Of a DNA stretch of 64,000 bases, positions 1 to 10,418 are shown one piece after another. Source of the stretch: Bacteroidota bacterium (GTDB lineage Bacteria > Bacteroidota > Bacteroidia > Bacteroidales > NBLH01); contig JANYKN010000175.1 in NCBI GenBank assembly GCA_025361565.1, positions 1 through 64,000 on the forward strand, given 5' to 3'. Each line of letters opens with the position of its first letter. Positions within the stretch are counted from its first letter, which is position 1. A model generated the notes under the pieces. The model saw only the letters and a program-made list of their open reading frames with translations. It was not told the DNA's origin and made no database searches. Both the position numbers and the translations under genes were made by a program.

Positions 1-408
1 TATCGCTATAACATAGTAAACATAAGGGAAACATGTTAATTTAGGTGTTTTCTCATTTGTTGTACCTATGTTGTACCTTTGAACAAACGAACCCTTATGA
101 AGTCTTATTTCATAAGGGTTTTGTTATATATTAAATAATCCCTTGAGATGTTTAGGGACAAGGGAGAGACATTAGTGACGAGTGTATTATAAAATAGAGT
201 TATTTTTTTGGGGTTTTAGCAGATAGGGGCACAAGTTAAAAACTTGCGCCAGCATGAGCTCTATCGCTCCACTCAAAGCGCTCAACTTAGGTGTTAAAAA
301 GCTTATAGACAAAGGAAAATGTTAATAATTTATAAATACAAATTATGTAAGGATTTTTGAATTAAATTTGAAAATAACTCTCAATTAATATCATATAGGA
401 GAAAAAAA
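1..408. other. Gene-free region with several inverted repeats
   Basis: No gene was recognised. The sequence holds a terminator-like hairpin (90-120), a CCCTTG/CAAGGG hairpin (140-164), and a 10-bp stem with one mismatch (228-237 with 241-250) followed by a GAGC/GCTC-rich stretch to about 282. It looks like the edge of a mobile or repeat-derived segment, but nothing identifies which one. Confidence 0.5.
90..127 (+). terminator. Rho-independent terminator-like hairpin
   Basis: A perfect 12-bp stem (90-101 with 109-120) with a 7-nt loop is followed by a short T-rich run. It would terminate a plus-strand transcript entering from outside the window. Confidence 0.6.
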
Positions 409-687
409 ATGGATAAAACTTTTTTTGATTTAACACCGGAATAATTAAATAATAATCTTTCGAATTTCAATATTGATGAATTTCTGAAAAAACACAATAT
501 GAGCCGTGAACAACTATTTCTGTTAACAGCAGAAATATTGTTAGAATTAACTGATGGAAAAATATTTGATGAACCTGACGCTTTAATGAGCAAAGAAGCT
601 TTGGATCAAAGATTCAGAGCTTTATATCTTAAACATAATTCAAATAACTTAATTATGGGTTTAATGAAGAGGGGAAATTTTAATTAA
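409..687 (+). pseudogene. Small gene interrupted by an in-frame stop
   Basis: A well-placed ATG at 409 follows a Shine-Dalgarno-like AGGAG at about 397. The frame reads eleven codons, meets TAA at 442-444, and then stays open to a TAA at 685-687. The downstream part (from ATG 499, 62 aa) is rich in Leu and Glu and looks helical. Codons between the internal stop and 499 look coding in the same frame (a NIDEFLKKHN-like stretch), so the original protein was probably about 92 residues. I do not recognise the family. It could be a pseudogene, a sequencing error, or a gene re-initiating at 499, although 499 has no clear ribosome-binding site. Confidence 0.45.
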
Positions 688-786
688 AATCTTATTATAA
701 CTTTTGCTAAGCAATTGCCCGAGTGATAGCATGAGTTATACTTTGTGTCAGAAGTGGGGTGGTATTGCTCATCTTATATTAGAAAT

Positions 787-3399
787 TCATTCAAATGACT
801 CCCTAATTTTAAAGCCTGCTTTCGATAAAGTAATAAGATGCTTTTGTGCAATTGTTTTATGAAATGAATTCAAAGGCTTGAGTTCATAAGCTAAATCTGC
901 TAAGTATGATATTTCCCCTTTGGTCAAAATCTTCATTCTGGAATCCCATTCAACCATTTGCCTTAAAATATCTAAATTGATTGAAGCACTATCAGTTGAA
1001 TTAACCTTTTCTAAAGTATTCGATTTTTTTGAACCTTCGAAATAACAACACGCTTTTTTAACATCTGCAGTTGATGGGGCGATACCTCTATGCAGATCTT
1101 TTCCTATTTTTGAATAAATTGAAGAATTTGTATTCCCAGCTAAAGCTGATTTTTTATCTATTGAATTAAAGTAATCCTCCAAATTAATATTTCTTTCAAT
1201 GGCTTGATTATAATTAAGAATAATAAACTTTAAAGTGTTTTCGAGTAAATAGTTTTGGCACTCATCAACTTTATCAAAAATCTCTGGGGAGTCCCTTCTC
1301 AAATTATGCATTAAATCATTCTCAAAATCTAAAACCTTTTTATTCATATCTTCAAATTTAATAATTGAAGCAATAATCTTATCCAAGTTATTCTCTGCTG
1401 ATTTTGTTAATTCATTCTTCTTTAAACTACGAATTGAATTATATAATTCTATTCCTTTTGAATGTATATCTATATTACGAACTATGTCTTCAAAATCAAC
1501 TTCCTGAGATTTGTCTTTCGACTTTGAATGAATAATATTTGAAATCGAATATTTCTCAAGAATATCTATACTTTTATTCGTAGACATGAAATCTATTATT
1601 TCAGAGGATACAGAAATTTTAGTCCATAGATTAGGATTCAATGAATAATAAGCAATGTCATCACTTTCAGAATAATCTTTTATTAAAATATTCATTAATG
1701 TCATTAAGCCTCTAAAAAAATCAACTAAGTCATTTTCGAGCTTTTCAAGTTTCCAAATCTTGGACAAATTAAATTGTTTTCCCTTCTTCGCACCATCTGT
1801 ATAAATATAAATTACAGATAATGAATATGGAATAACAGCAGATCGAATTTGACCCATAGAGTTTTTTCCTTGACCATATATCTTTTCTAACTCACCAAAA
1901 AGAATGATTTTAGATATCAAATTTTCATAAAAAACCCTGTCAATATCAATTTTATTTAATTCCTCTATAAAGTAGCGAAAAACTTTTTCACCACCTTTTT
2001 TAACAATATATGGTTGAGCACCCCATGCAGTATAATACTTACCCAATTGTTCTTTTGTAAATCTTAAATTTTTAGGGTACTCCTTTATTATTCTAAGCTT
2101 ATTATTACCCGCCATCCTTAATTTTGTATTAAATTCACCTTTCGATTTCTCGAAAAACCATTTCTTCCCAGATGGGGTCATTACACTATCCGAAAGTGCT
2201 TTTAATTTATCTATTTGAGGATTTCTAGAACTAAAATCAACTTTAGATACTTTTGTTTGAGAATTAGAATAAAGACCAATATCATTTATGAAATCATTTA
2301 ATTTCTCTTCACTAATATCTTTTACAACGTTTATTTTAGCCATAACCTTTACTTTGTCAATAGAAAAACCATCTTTCTTAGTAAAGTAAATACTTGCCGT
2401 AGTCTGTCCTCCATTCACAATTTGAAAATCCTCAAGAGCTATAATATATGTTTTTCCATTTTCAATCTCCAGGTCAATTACCGTAGAAGTTATAGTTATA
2501 CCATTATTAAAGGCTATAAACTTTTCTGGACAAACTCTTATTGTTTCTCTAATTCCCTTGTTATAGCCCCTGAATTCCAAAAACGATCTAACATTTTTTT
2601 CGAGTAACCTCGAGCTATATCTTTTGTAAAGATCTGCAAGAATACTAGCTGGTAGAACGCATAAATATGATTCAAAATTTTCTTCTGATGCAGCTTTAAT
2701 TGCTTCAATTCTGAAATTAAATGTGCTTCTAAAATCAATCTTTAAAGCTTCTCTGCTGCCTTGTGATATTAGAACTGTGTGAAGGAAATTCAAATCAATT
2801 AATTTCTTAATTATTAAAATTTCTTTTTTAATCTTTTCTTTGTTTTTTGTAAATGAAATATTAATTGTTTCGTCTTCAAAATCAATTCTTTTAGGACGAG
2901 GGAATTCCCCACGAGTTTCCACAGTAGCCGTGGCGCTTAATAAAAACACCTCCATTACATCGAATTGATCTGCTCCATCACTAGATGAAACCTTCGAAAT
3001 AAGCGGTCTAATAGGGTCTGCATCTTGAATTTCATCATTTAAATGACCTTTTATCGCTTTATTTAAAAATTTGGTAACTCGTTTAAATTGATTATCATAA
3101 TGTACTTTAGTTGAAATATATAATTTTTCTTCTTCAGCATTTATGTCTATCGTATTTTCATCTACCAAAAACAGTTGAAGACGCTCTCCTGATTCATTTA
3201 CGGAATATCCATTTACCTTCAGGTTTTCTGAGTTAAATGCAAAATAGGATTCTGACCAATCCTCAGAATCAATAAGTTTTGCTTCAAGCAATGATGGAAT
3301 GACTTGGCTTAAAACCAATGATTGCTGAACAAAGCCTTCTTCATCCTTTGAATCATTTAATAAATCCTTTCTGTATTTTAAATACTCATCAATTTCCAT
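787..3399 (-). CDS. AIPR family protein (abortive infection phage resistance)
   Basis: This 870-aa protein is the last gene of the defence operon. It carries the hallmark of the AIPR family around residues 322-333 (IVNGGQTTASI), preceded by a FNNGIT-type segment typical of the same domain. AIPR proteins are found in phage-resistance and restriction-type loci; their biochemical activity is not firmly settled. The gene starts 1 base after the stop of the PD-(D/E)XK gene, so the two are probably translationally coupled. The C-terminal 400 residues are helical and charged, with no motif I recognise. Family assignment is good; the role as effector of this system is inferred from position. Confidence 0.85.
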   Translation of the reverse strand: MEIDEYLKYRKDLLNDSKDEEGFVQQSLVLSQVIPSLLEAKLIDSEDWSESYFAFNSENLKVNGYSVNESGERLQLFLVDENTIDINAEEEKLYISTKVHYDNQFKRVTKFLNKAIKGHLNDEIQDADPIRPLISKVSSSDGADQFDVMEVFLLSATATVETRGEFPRPKRIDFEDETINISFTKNKEKIKKEILIIKKLIDLNFLHTVLISQGSREALKIDFRSTFNFRIEAIKAASEENFESYLCVLPASILADLYKRYSSRLLEKNVRSFLEFRGYNKGIRETIRVCPEKFIAFNNGITITSTVIDLEIENGKTYIIALEDFQIVNGGQTTASIYFTKKDGFSIDKVKVMAKINVVKDISEEKLNDFINDIGLYSNSQTKVSKVDFSSRNPQIDKLKALSDSVMTPSGKKWFFEKSKGEFNTKLRMAGNNKLRIIKEYPKNLRFTKEQLGKYYTAWGAQPYIVKKGGEKVFRYFIEELNKIDIDRVFYENLISKIILFGELEKIYGQGKNSMGQIRSAVIPYSLSVIYIYTDGAKKGKQFNLSKIWKLEKLENDLVDFFRGLMTLMNILIKDYSESDDIAYYSLNPNLWTKISVSSEIIDFMSTNKSIDILEKYSISNIIHSKSKDKSQEVDFEDIVRNIDIHSKGIELYNSIRSLKKNELTKSAENNLDKIIASIIKFEDMNKKVLDFENDLMHNLRRDSPEIFDKVDECQNYLLENTLKFIILNYNQAIERNINLEDYFNSIDKKSALAGNTNSSIYSKIGKDLHRGIAPSTADVKKACCYFEGSKKSNTLEKVNSTDSASINLDILRQMVEWDSRMKILTKGEISYLADLAYELKPLNSFHKTIAQKHLITLSKAGFKIRESFE

Positions 3400-3400
3400 G

Positions 3401-4369
3401 TTAAAAATCTCTTTGTGCGATTATAAAAGGAGTCAAAAGATTTGTTCTCAAGTTGTATTTGAGTGCACTTATTTCATCAGGAATATTTGACCTGTTTAGT
3501 TTTGGAAAATCATCAGATTCACAGTTGTATGAAATGCTATTTACAGGCTTAAACTTATATTTATCATACTGACTCACATTTTTTGCCGTAATATTTTTCT
3601 GGCTCAATGCTTTCCACAATATTGAATTCTCTCCAGAAGATTCCTGAACCAGTTTCTTTATTTCAAAAATTAACTCCCGAATACAAATTCCTACAGTAAA
3701 GTCACTTAACAATGAAACAACAATCAGTTCAAGCCCTTTTCCTGTGGATACTTCCAACTGAAATTCACTTGATATTTTTACATCAATGCCAGAATGTGAT
3801 TTTGTTTTTACTTCTAAATTTTTTGTCTCCAATTCAAAATCATTCCCTTTGTCATAAGGACCTTTCCATGAATTCAAGATAAAATTAATCTCTGATCTAT
3901 TGGTGTCAGTGATTAAAGATTTTAGAACCAACAATTCTCCTATAAGGCCTTTTATTTCATCTTCTGAAAGCGAATCTGATTTTTTGTCTTCAAAAAATTC
4001 ACTCCATCTGTAAAAGGCCTCAATAAAGTGATTTGAATATTCATCTACCTGACTTATATCTTTTATCCCCTGATATAAAGAAAGGATAAGGTCATCAAAA
4101 AGGTCGTAGTAATTATTATCAATTAACTGAAGAACAATTAAGTTTTTTTCCAAGAAGTATTCGATAGATAAGTTTTCCTTTTGAATTCCTTTGAATTCCA
4201 AATGCTTGTTTTCTGGCAATGCAAGAATTAAGCATCGTTTATTTTCTTTACTAACTCCAATAAAAAGTTCGCAGATACAATCAGAAGTTACTCTAAGTGA
4301 TCTAAAACCACTTGTAACAGTATTATCTGAAAGACCTGACCACTTTTTCTTTAGTTCTATACTTGTCAT
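3401..4369 (-). CDS. PD-(D/E)XK motif protein (DUF4420-like)
   Basis: A 322-aa protein with a recognisable PD-(D/E)XK nuclease core: Glu145 in a GELLVL helix, Asp177 in GNDFELE, and Glu186-x-Lys188 in LEVKTK. This arrangement matches DUF4420-like proteins, which are predicted restriction endonucleases. It lies between the Z1 ATPase (2-base gap) and the AIPR gene (1-base gap), so the three are very likely co-translated. It is the most plausible DNA-cutting subunit of the operon apart from Vsr. That role is inferred from the motif and neighbours; specificity cannot be read from sequence. Confidence 0.8.
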   Translation of the reverse strand: MTSIELKKKWSGLSDNTVTSGFRSLRVTSDCICELFIGVSKENKRCLILALPENKHLEFKGIQKENLSIEYFLEKNLIVLQLIDNNYYDLFDDLILSLYQGIKDISQVDEYSNHFIEAFYRWSEFFEDKKSDSLSEDEIKGLIGELLVLKSLITDTNRSEINFILNSWKGPYDKGNDFELETKNLEVKTKSHSGIDVKISSEFQLEVSTGKGLELIVVSLLSDFTVGICIRELIFEIKKLVQESSGENSILWKALSQKNITAKNVSQYDKYKFKPVNSISYNCESDDFPKLNRSNIPDEISALKYNLRTNLLTPFIIAQRDF

Positions 4370-4371
4370 AT

Positions 4372-7300
4372 TTATAATTCATTTGCATCAGCAGGTAATT
4401 CCGAATCTGCTTCGTTAAATTCCAATTCTTCATCTTCGTCTTCAAATCCATAATTCCCATGAACATAAACACCACCTGGATCTGGTTCAATGGGTGGAAA
4501 TCCAATTGCATAACCAATAAGTGGTATGCCTATGTCAATACCTTCCTTATCAATCATTTCTTTAAGCTCCGAATCTTTTTCTTTACCTTCTTCCTGGAGA
4601 AACACATAATGAGAATCCAAAATGTAAATTACCAAAAGCCCTTCCTGGTCTGTCATTTTCTCACGGTAAACTCTTTCCGGAATATTAACTTCTTCTGACT
4701 TTTTGTTAACCTGCTCTTTCGTCCAGTCCGGATATTTTCCGTGATAATAATTTCTTCTATTTTCAATAAACTCTTTTTCCGCTTGTTGAATCTGTGTCTC
4801 ACTTAACAATATTGCCAAGTCCAAACCAGCCGAAATAAGATTCGCAGATTTTCCAGATGCACCGAAAATTTTTCCGTGAATAAATTTTTCTCTAAAATAT
4901 TTCACCCCTTCTTCTGTGGAAGGACCTCTTCTAACTGTCATTTTAATATCAACAGGCAAATTCGACTCGCTCTTTTTTAATATCCCTTTGCCTTCATTCT
5001 CTTTTGCTCTGCCTGTGGTCTTAATTGCTATTGTCCATTTTTTTAGCTTATTCACTTCCCTACATCTCTCAATAAATTTTATAATGCTGTTGCATGTTTC
5101 ATTTCCAAAATTGTTTTCCTGTTTAAGAATTTCTAATACTCCGGCAATATCTGTCTGTGCAATAAGGAACCCTGCATCATTTCCATTCTCTTTTTTTTTA
5201 TTCTCAAACTTGAACTTGCCGACAATATTGTTTTTAAATTGTGCCCAAACAGCCTCTATTTTTTTCTTTCGTATATCAAAGTTTGTTGTTTGCTCCAAAG
5301 AATCCTGATACGACCAATTAACTATCAATGTATCTCTTAGAATAGATGGTCTTGTTATTTTAAGAGTGCCGGGGTGCCTTTTTACCCGAAGAACAAAATT
5401 CCTTGGCGTTCTGTTTTTCTCTTCCATTTTTTTGAACTCAATTTCAAGTTCTTCAATTGTTCTGGTAACTAAATCATATTTATCTATAGAGTCTTGAGTA
5501 ATAAAAAGTTTGCAACAATCCAAATATCCGGGACGATAACCAAACCACCTTCCCATTTGCAAAAGAGCATCTGAATAATCTGTAGAACGAACAAAGTAAT
5601 TAATACTTAAACCTTCAAGGGTAAATCCTCTGGACAATCTGTTTCCTCCAATTGCAATATATTTTTTCGGAGTATTTTTCGGATAAATAAGTTTATCCCC
5701 AGTAAAACTATTAATTGCTTTAACCTCAATGTCTTTAATGGCGTCTGTCAGGAAATTATTTTTGATTGTTTCAAAACTAATTGGCTTTAGGAATTCGTCA
5801 TCATATCCTTTTGGCAAATAGTCAGAGACATGCTCAATAATATTTGAATAGTATTTGTACCAGATTTTTTCAAAAGTTGAAAAGACAGATGTTGAATTAT
5901 TAGGGTCATCGAGTTGCAAACTACTTTGCAGGTCTCTCACATAAATATCTATTAAAGCTTTAAGTCGGTTTTGCCATAAAGTATATCTTGAAATGTGAAT
6001 CAACATTGAATTATGTTTATTAAACATCGTAGAATAAATCATTGCCGGTTTCCGGCTTTCCCGAATAGCAATCGAAAGAATAAAACAGAGGATGCTATCT
6101 TTAACTGAATCGGGTAAGTATCTGGGAAAATTATCACCAGGTCTTGATGCCCTAGTCAGTCTTCTGTATTCCCTATAATCAGCAAAATCCAAATAAGAAC
6201 CAAACTGCCCAAACCTTTCTTCCCATTCATTTTGACTACTGATTTTCTCAACCCCAATTAATTCTCCATTGTTTTGTGGGTAAACTTTAGTAGGAAAATT
6301 TTCAATGTTGTCGTTTACAATCTCCACCAAAGGAATTTTGAGTTGAGCATTATTATCTATTAGGTTAATTGTTTCAAAGATTTGTTTGGCCCCGACATAA
6401 TTCGTTGGCGGATTCAGCAACACAATAAAATCATCAGGAAAAAGATTGGGTACTTGCGGAAGAGATTTTTCCTCCTGCTGACCTCTGAGTTTATATTTTA
6501 CAATCCAATTATTTTCAGGTGCTTCATTTCTGTCAGCAAGGATGTTCGCAAATGGTGTTGCTGTGTACCCCAAATATGTTTTTCGTTTGAATAATTCTAG
6601 TAAAGCTCTGATGTGTCCATTTGTTTTTGACGCATACTCCCTTCCTCTTTTTCCTTCGTTGTTCAACGAGGCATTGTCCGCCTCATCATCGAGAACTAAC
6701 AATGGAATATCGTGTTGGTCCTTGTTTTCTTCTAAATAGTCATGCAACCAAACAATCAAATTGCGAAGCACACTTACATTGTTTTTACATACCAGAATGT
6801 TGGTTTGATTTAGAGAGAAATCAGCATCAAGTAATGATTTTTTAAAATCAGATTTTGCGGAAGTAATTGAAATTACTTGGGTGATGCTACTATCTCCCAA
6901 GTTGCCGAATCTTCTTATAGTTCCAACTCCTTTCTTTACCAAATTATCGGTGTCAATATCAAGACCTTCTCCTACCACATCACTTTCAATTCTTAACTGA
7001 GTTTGATTTCTCAAATCTTCCATTAAACCAGCAAGAACAATTATTAATCCGTAGCCGGAATCAATTGCTCTGTTGATTACTGCATTGAAATTTTGTGTCT
7101 TGCCAGCTTGCACACTACCCACAACTAAACCTTTAACATAGAATGCTTCTTTCGATTTTGGGTCTCCCATTTTCTCCAATATCTCAAGACTGGTCTTTTG
7201 TGTTTCTTCAATAACCTTTTCAGAACGACCTGCCTTTTCAAGAAGTGTGAAATACCTATCACTGTAATTCCAGGAGTTTTTCATTTGCTCCTTTCGGTCA

Positions 7301-7584
7301 GCGGTGAGCCATGTCCTGAAATCTTTTTTAGTTAATGAGTTGCTTGGGTCAATGTCAATTGGATTAACAGATAGAAATTGATTCTTTGCAGTTTCATAAT
7401 AATTTTTCAAAGTCAGCTCATCAATTTCTGGATACCCAAATAATTTTATTCCTACTTTAATCGAATCTTGTATCTCAGGTAACAGATTCATAAAATAGCC
7501 TGGTGAAAGAGAGTTATTCAATGAATATTCCTTTGCCTTGCTTGTAATGATTTTGATTATTATGTCTATGTATCTATTCTCCAT
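4372..7584 (-). CDS. Z1 domain-containing helicase-like ATPase
   Basis: A 1070-aa superfamily II-like ATPase of the Z1 family. Residues 156-163 form a Walker A-like loop (GSVQAGKT), 295-303 the Walker B (LLVLDDEAD), and 340-349 a motif III-like YTATPFANIL. Near residues 643-650 is GGNRLSRG, and near 675-683 QMGRWFGYR, matching helicase motifs V and VI. Z1 proteins are known from predicted restriction-modification loci together with GHKL ATPases and AIPR proteins. The start codon lies 5 bases beyond the stop of the upstream ATPase gene. It probably translocates along DNA or remodels DNA for the nuclease subunit; that part is inference. Confidence 0.9.
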   Translation of the reverse strand: MENRYIDIIIKIITSKAKEYSLNNSLSPGYFMNLLPEIQDSIKVGIKLFGYPEIDELTLKNYYETAKNQFLSVNPIDIDPSNSLTKKDFRTWLTADRKEQMKNSWNYSDRYFTLLEKAGRSEKVIEETQKTSLEILEKMGDPKSKEAFYVKGLVVGSVQAGKTQNFNAVINRAIDSGYGLIIVLAGLMEDLRNQTQLRIESDVVGEGLDIDTDNLVKKGVGTIRRFGNLGDSSITQVISITSAKSDFKKSLLDADFSLNQTNILVCKNNVSVLRNLIVWLHDYLEENKDQHDIPLLVLDDEADNASLNNEGKRGREYASKTNGHIRALLELFKRKTYLGYTATPFANILADRNEAPENNWIVKYKLRGQQEEKSLPQVPNLFPDDFIVLLNPPTNYVGAKQIFETINLIDNNAQLKIPLVEIVNDNIENFPTKVYPQNNGELIGVEKISSQNEWEERFGQFGSYLDFADYREYRRLTRASRPGDNFPRYLPDSVKDSILCFILSIAIRESRKPAMIYSTMFNKHNSMLIHISRYTLWQNRLKALIDIYVRDLQSSLQLDDPNNSTSVFSTFEKIWYKYYSNIIEHVSDYLPKGYDDEFLKPISFETIKNNFLTDAIKDIEVKAINSFTGDKLIYPKNTPKKYIAIGGNRLSRGFTLEGLSINYFVRSTDYSDALLQMGRWFGYRPGYLDCCKLFITQDSIDKYDLVTRTIEELEIEFKKMEEKNRTPRNFVLRVKRHPGTLKITRPSILRDTLIVNWSYQDSLEQTTNFDIRKKKIEAVWAQFKNNIVGKFKFENKKKENGNDAGFLIAQTDIAGVLEILKQENNFGNETCNSIIKFIERCREVNKLKKWTIAIKTTGRAKENEGKGILKKSESNLPVDIKMTVRRGPSTEEGVKYFREKFIHGKIFGASGKSANLISAGLDLAILLSETQIQQAEKEFIENRRNYYHGKYPDWTKEQVNKKSEEVNIPERVYREKMTDQEGLLVIYILDSHYVFLQEEGKEKDSELKEMIDKEGIDIGIPLIGYAIGFPPIEPDPGGVYVHGNYGFEDEDEELEFNEADSELPADANEL

Positions 7585-7589
7585 AAATA

Positions 7590-9119
7590 TTATTTTAATA
7601 GTTGTATGACTTCAGTTGGAAGCGAACTTTCAGTAAAGCCAAGATTCGGAAGTATGTCACTTTTTATTTGTTCGGATGAAAGACCACTTTCCTTTAATTC
7701 CATAATACAAAGCATGAAGTCCTTTAAGGATAATCCATCCTTCTCTTCAATACCAACAAAAGTTTTCTCCTCATGCGTTTGCCTTATATGATTGATTCTT
7801 GTGTTAATCATCCGAATGATTAAATTCAGTTTTGTCAGCTGTTCTTTTTTCAATCCATCCTTCAGTGTTCTGAGCAATGGGAAATTATTATTTAGTTCAA
7901 GCAGTGTTCCTTTGTTGGAAGCCTTTCTTTCAAAAAGCTGCAAATTATCTTCACTTCGGTTGTTTGAAAACTTGCGAATGCCTTTATTGAAGTACTCTCT
8001 CTCAGCTTCAATTTTCAATTCTTCAATGTACTTCTCAAACGCTGTGGTTAAATCGTGTGGGATTACAACCTGAGATTTTGCAACATTTAAGTGCAATAAA
8101 TGATCAACGCTGTTACCTACTTCCACACGAAGTCTGGCTAATTGCAGTCTTGGTGCTTTCTTGATTAAACCGTTCCAACCACCAAAGTGAATAAGCCTGT
8201 CTGCTCTATAAATGTAAATCCCTTCCATGTCCATCAAACTTCTGTTCTTTGTTGTCCAGATAGAAATTCCACTTAGGCTCTCATCAATACTTCTGGATGG
8301 CAAAACGAATCCTTCTATTTTAATCGTGTCAGTGCTGAAATTTTTTTGTTTGTATTCAATTGGTCGAAAGTCATTAACGGAAGGAAAAGGATTAAAAGGG
8401 GTAATACGATTATTGTTGATTCTAATGTTTAATGGATTGACCTTTCGTTCCATAAACCGATGAAACACCAGCGACAGGTAATCTGAGGTTACTTCACTTA
8501 TTTGTTTCTTTAATGCGTTTTGTCTGTTTGCTTCTTCCAGATAATTCTCAAACTTGTAAAGCCCTTTCCAAACAATGATTGTATTGGCTTCAAAATTTTC
8601 AAACCGGTTTATGTGTCCTTCGCTTAATGAACGATATTGTATAATTAGTTTTTGAATTTCTTCTTCTGTTTTAATCAGCAATCGCCATTTACCAACCTGC
8701 TTTAAATAATTAACATCCCATGTCCTGCCGAAATATTTTTTTGTTCCCTTCTTCCTTGACAAAACAGTAAAGCACCTTGTCTGAGAAAATGATGCTGTTT
8801 TCATTCCTAATCCAAATCTTCCCAAGTCAAGCGTATGCCTTGTATCTTCAGGTGATTTACTTGGAAACTGCATACTTGTTTTAAGAAATTCTTCACTCAT
8901 ACCGTCACCATTGTCAGCAATAAATAAAGTGAATGGTTCCTCATCCATTTTAATCAGCACTTCCAATTTATCTGCATTTGCTGAAACAGAATTATCCATC
9001 AGGTCGGCTAAAGATGATTCTAAACTGTATCCTTGCTCTGCAATAGACTTAATCAAATATTCAGGATTTGGATCTGCTACCTCTGAAAGTATATTAATGT
9101 TTTCACTCATTAACTTCAA
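7590..9119 (-). CDS. GHKL (HSP90/MORC/MutL-like) ATPase
   Basis: A 509-aa protein whose N-terminal 110 residues carry all Bergerat-fold motifs: an N-box around LMDNS with Asn43, the DNGDGM box at 69-74, and the glycine-rich lid GRFGLGMK at 100-107. The rest has the S5-fold-like middle region expected of MORC/MutL relatives. Such ATPases dimerise on ATP binding and clamp DNA; prokaryotic MORC-like versions occur in predicted restriction systems. An alternative start at Met4 (9110) is possible. It sits between the methyltransferase (70-bp gap) and the Z1 ATPase, supporting a shared ATP-driven effector complex. Confidence 0.88.
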   Translation of the reverse strand: MKLMSENINILSEVADPNPEYLIKSIAEQGYSLESSLADLMDNSVSANADKLEVLIKMDEEPFTLFIADNGDGMSEEFLKTSMQFPSKSPEDTRHTLDLGRFGLGMKTASFSQTRCFTVLSRKKGTKKYFGRTWDVNYLKQVGKWRLLIKTEEEIQKLIIQYRSLSEGHINRFENFEANTIIVWKGLYKFENYLEEANRQNALKKQISEVTSDYLSLVFHRFMERKVNPLNIRINNNRITPFNPFPSVNDFRPIEYKQKNFSTDTIKIEGFVLPSRSIDESLSGISIWTTKNRSLMDMEGIYIYRADRLIHFGGWNGLIKKAPRLQLARLRVEVGNSVDHLLHLNVAKSQVVIPHDLTTAFEKYIEELKIEAEREYFNKGIRKFSNNRSEDNLQLFERKASNKGTLLELNNNFPLLRTLKDGLKKEQLTKLNLIIRMINTRINHIRQTHEEKTFVGIEEKDGLSLKDFMLCIMELKESGLSSEQIKSDILPNLGFTESSLPTEVIQLLK

Positions 9120-9188
9120 TTATTATTTTGGTATGCAGTTACTTCAAATCCTGATAGTAAACTAGAAACCTTAAACATAAGATTGCTA

Positions 9189-10418
9189 TTATAATCCATT
9201 AATAAGGTTTGTAATTGCTTTTGCTAAAGAAGCAGCCATAAGTGGCGGAACTGCATTTCCAATTTGTTTGAAAGCAGCCGTTCTTCCACCTTCAAAAAAA
9301 TAATCATCTGGAAACGACTGAATTCTTGCAGCTTCTCTAACAGAAATAGAACGTACCTGGTTTAAATCCGGATAAATATAATAATGACCATCTTTTGAGA
9401 TATGGGCAACCATAGTATGAGAACATCCTTCATGATCAACAACTTTATACCTGTCAAGAAAAGAGGTTATATTTTTATGTTTCTGTAGTCGAGGATGTAA
9501 ATCTGAATATTTTAAGCGGGTACGATCATTAAGCCAATTTTCTATTGCTTGCGAATAAATTTCAAGATCAATGCTATTATGCGGTCTACTGATGTGCTGT
9601 GTTGTAAAATCTATTCCATTGCGAATTTCGAATCTTTTAAGGTAATTAGTAATTGGTGCTTCATACTTTGTAATATGTATCTCTTCCCCAGGCTTTAATT
9701 TTGGTAAATCTGAAAGAATTTCCTTTTTAAGTTTCCAATTATTCTCTTGCTTTTCAATCCTTGAGAAATCAAATTTTATATTACCCCTAGTGCCTATTAT
9801 AATTACCCTTCTTCTGTTTTGCAATACTCCGTAATCCGAAGCAAGGAGTTTATCATATGAGACATTATATCCAAAACTTTTAAAAAGTTCAAGCATTTCA
9901 TGTAAATATTTGCTGTTGCCAGCTGTGAGTAATCCAAGAACATTTTCAAAAACAAAGACTTTTGGATTATATTTTTTTAGAAATTTAGCATAATATTTGA
10001 AAAGATAGTTCCGTGCATCTCCTTCCATTCTGTTTGGATCCCTGCTTCTTCCTACCAATGAGTATGCCTGACAAGGAGGTCCACCGACGATTAAATCAAC
10101 AACTTCAGATTTAATTAACCCATTAATTTTCTTAAAAATATTTGGCAATGACTTTTCTGAGATTTCATCTGTTATAACCGATTCCAAAATTTCATAAGGA
10201 ACTTGATTCCAAAATTCTTCACGGGTAATTTCCTTTTTTAAATATCCCAGATATAAATCCTTTTTATTTACTGAATTAAGATAATGATAGGCCATTCTGG
10301 TTTTTAGTGTATCAGTTGCATCTTTGTTCATTTCAACATGGGCAACTGATTTAAACCCTGCACGTATAAATCCTTCAGACAAACCACCAGCACCAGAAAA
10401 TAAATCTATAAAATTCAT
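9189..10418 (-). CDS. DNA cytosine C5-methyltransferase
   Basis: A 409-aa Dcm/HhaI-type enzyme. Visible motifs: motif I LFSGAGG at residues 6-12, catalytic GGPPCQ with Cys116, motif VI ENV at 158-160, motif VIII QNRRR at 200-204, and motif X GNAVPP near the C-terminus. It transfers a methyl group from S-adenosylmethionine to cytosine C5 and would mark self DNA. Its start overlaps the Vsr stop by 4 bases (ATGA), a strong sign of coupled translation. The pairing with Vsr is typical, because 5-methylcytosine deaminates to T. The recognition sequence cannot be predicted here. Confidence 0.95.
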   Translation of the reverse strand: MNFIDLFSGAGGLSEGFIRAGFKSVAHVEMNKDATDTLKTRMAYHYLNSVNKKDLYLGYLKKEITREEFWNQVPYEILESVITDEISEKSLPNIFKKINGLIKSEVVDLIVGGPPCQAYSLVGRSRDPNRMEGDARNYLFKYYAKFLKKYNPKVFVFENVLGLLTAGNSKYLHEMLELFKSFGYNVSYDKLLASDYGVLQNRRRVIIIGTRGNIKFDFSRIEKQENNWKLKKEILSDLPKLKPGEEIHITKYEAPITNYLKRFEIRNGIDFTTQHISRPHNSIDLEIYSQAIENWLNDRTRLKYSDLHPRLQKHKNITSFLDRYKVVDHEGCSHTMVAHISKDGHYYIYPDLNQVRSISVREAARIQSFPDDYFFEGGRTAAFKQIGNAVPPLMAASLAKAITNLINGL

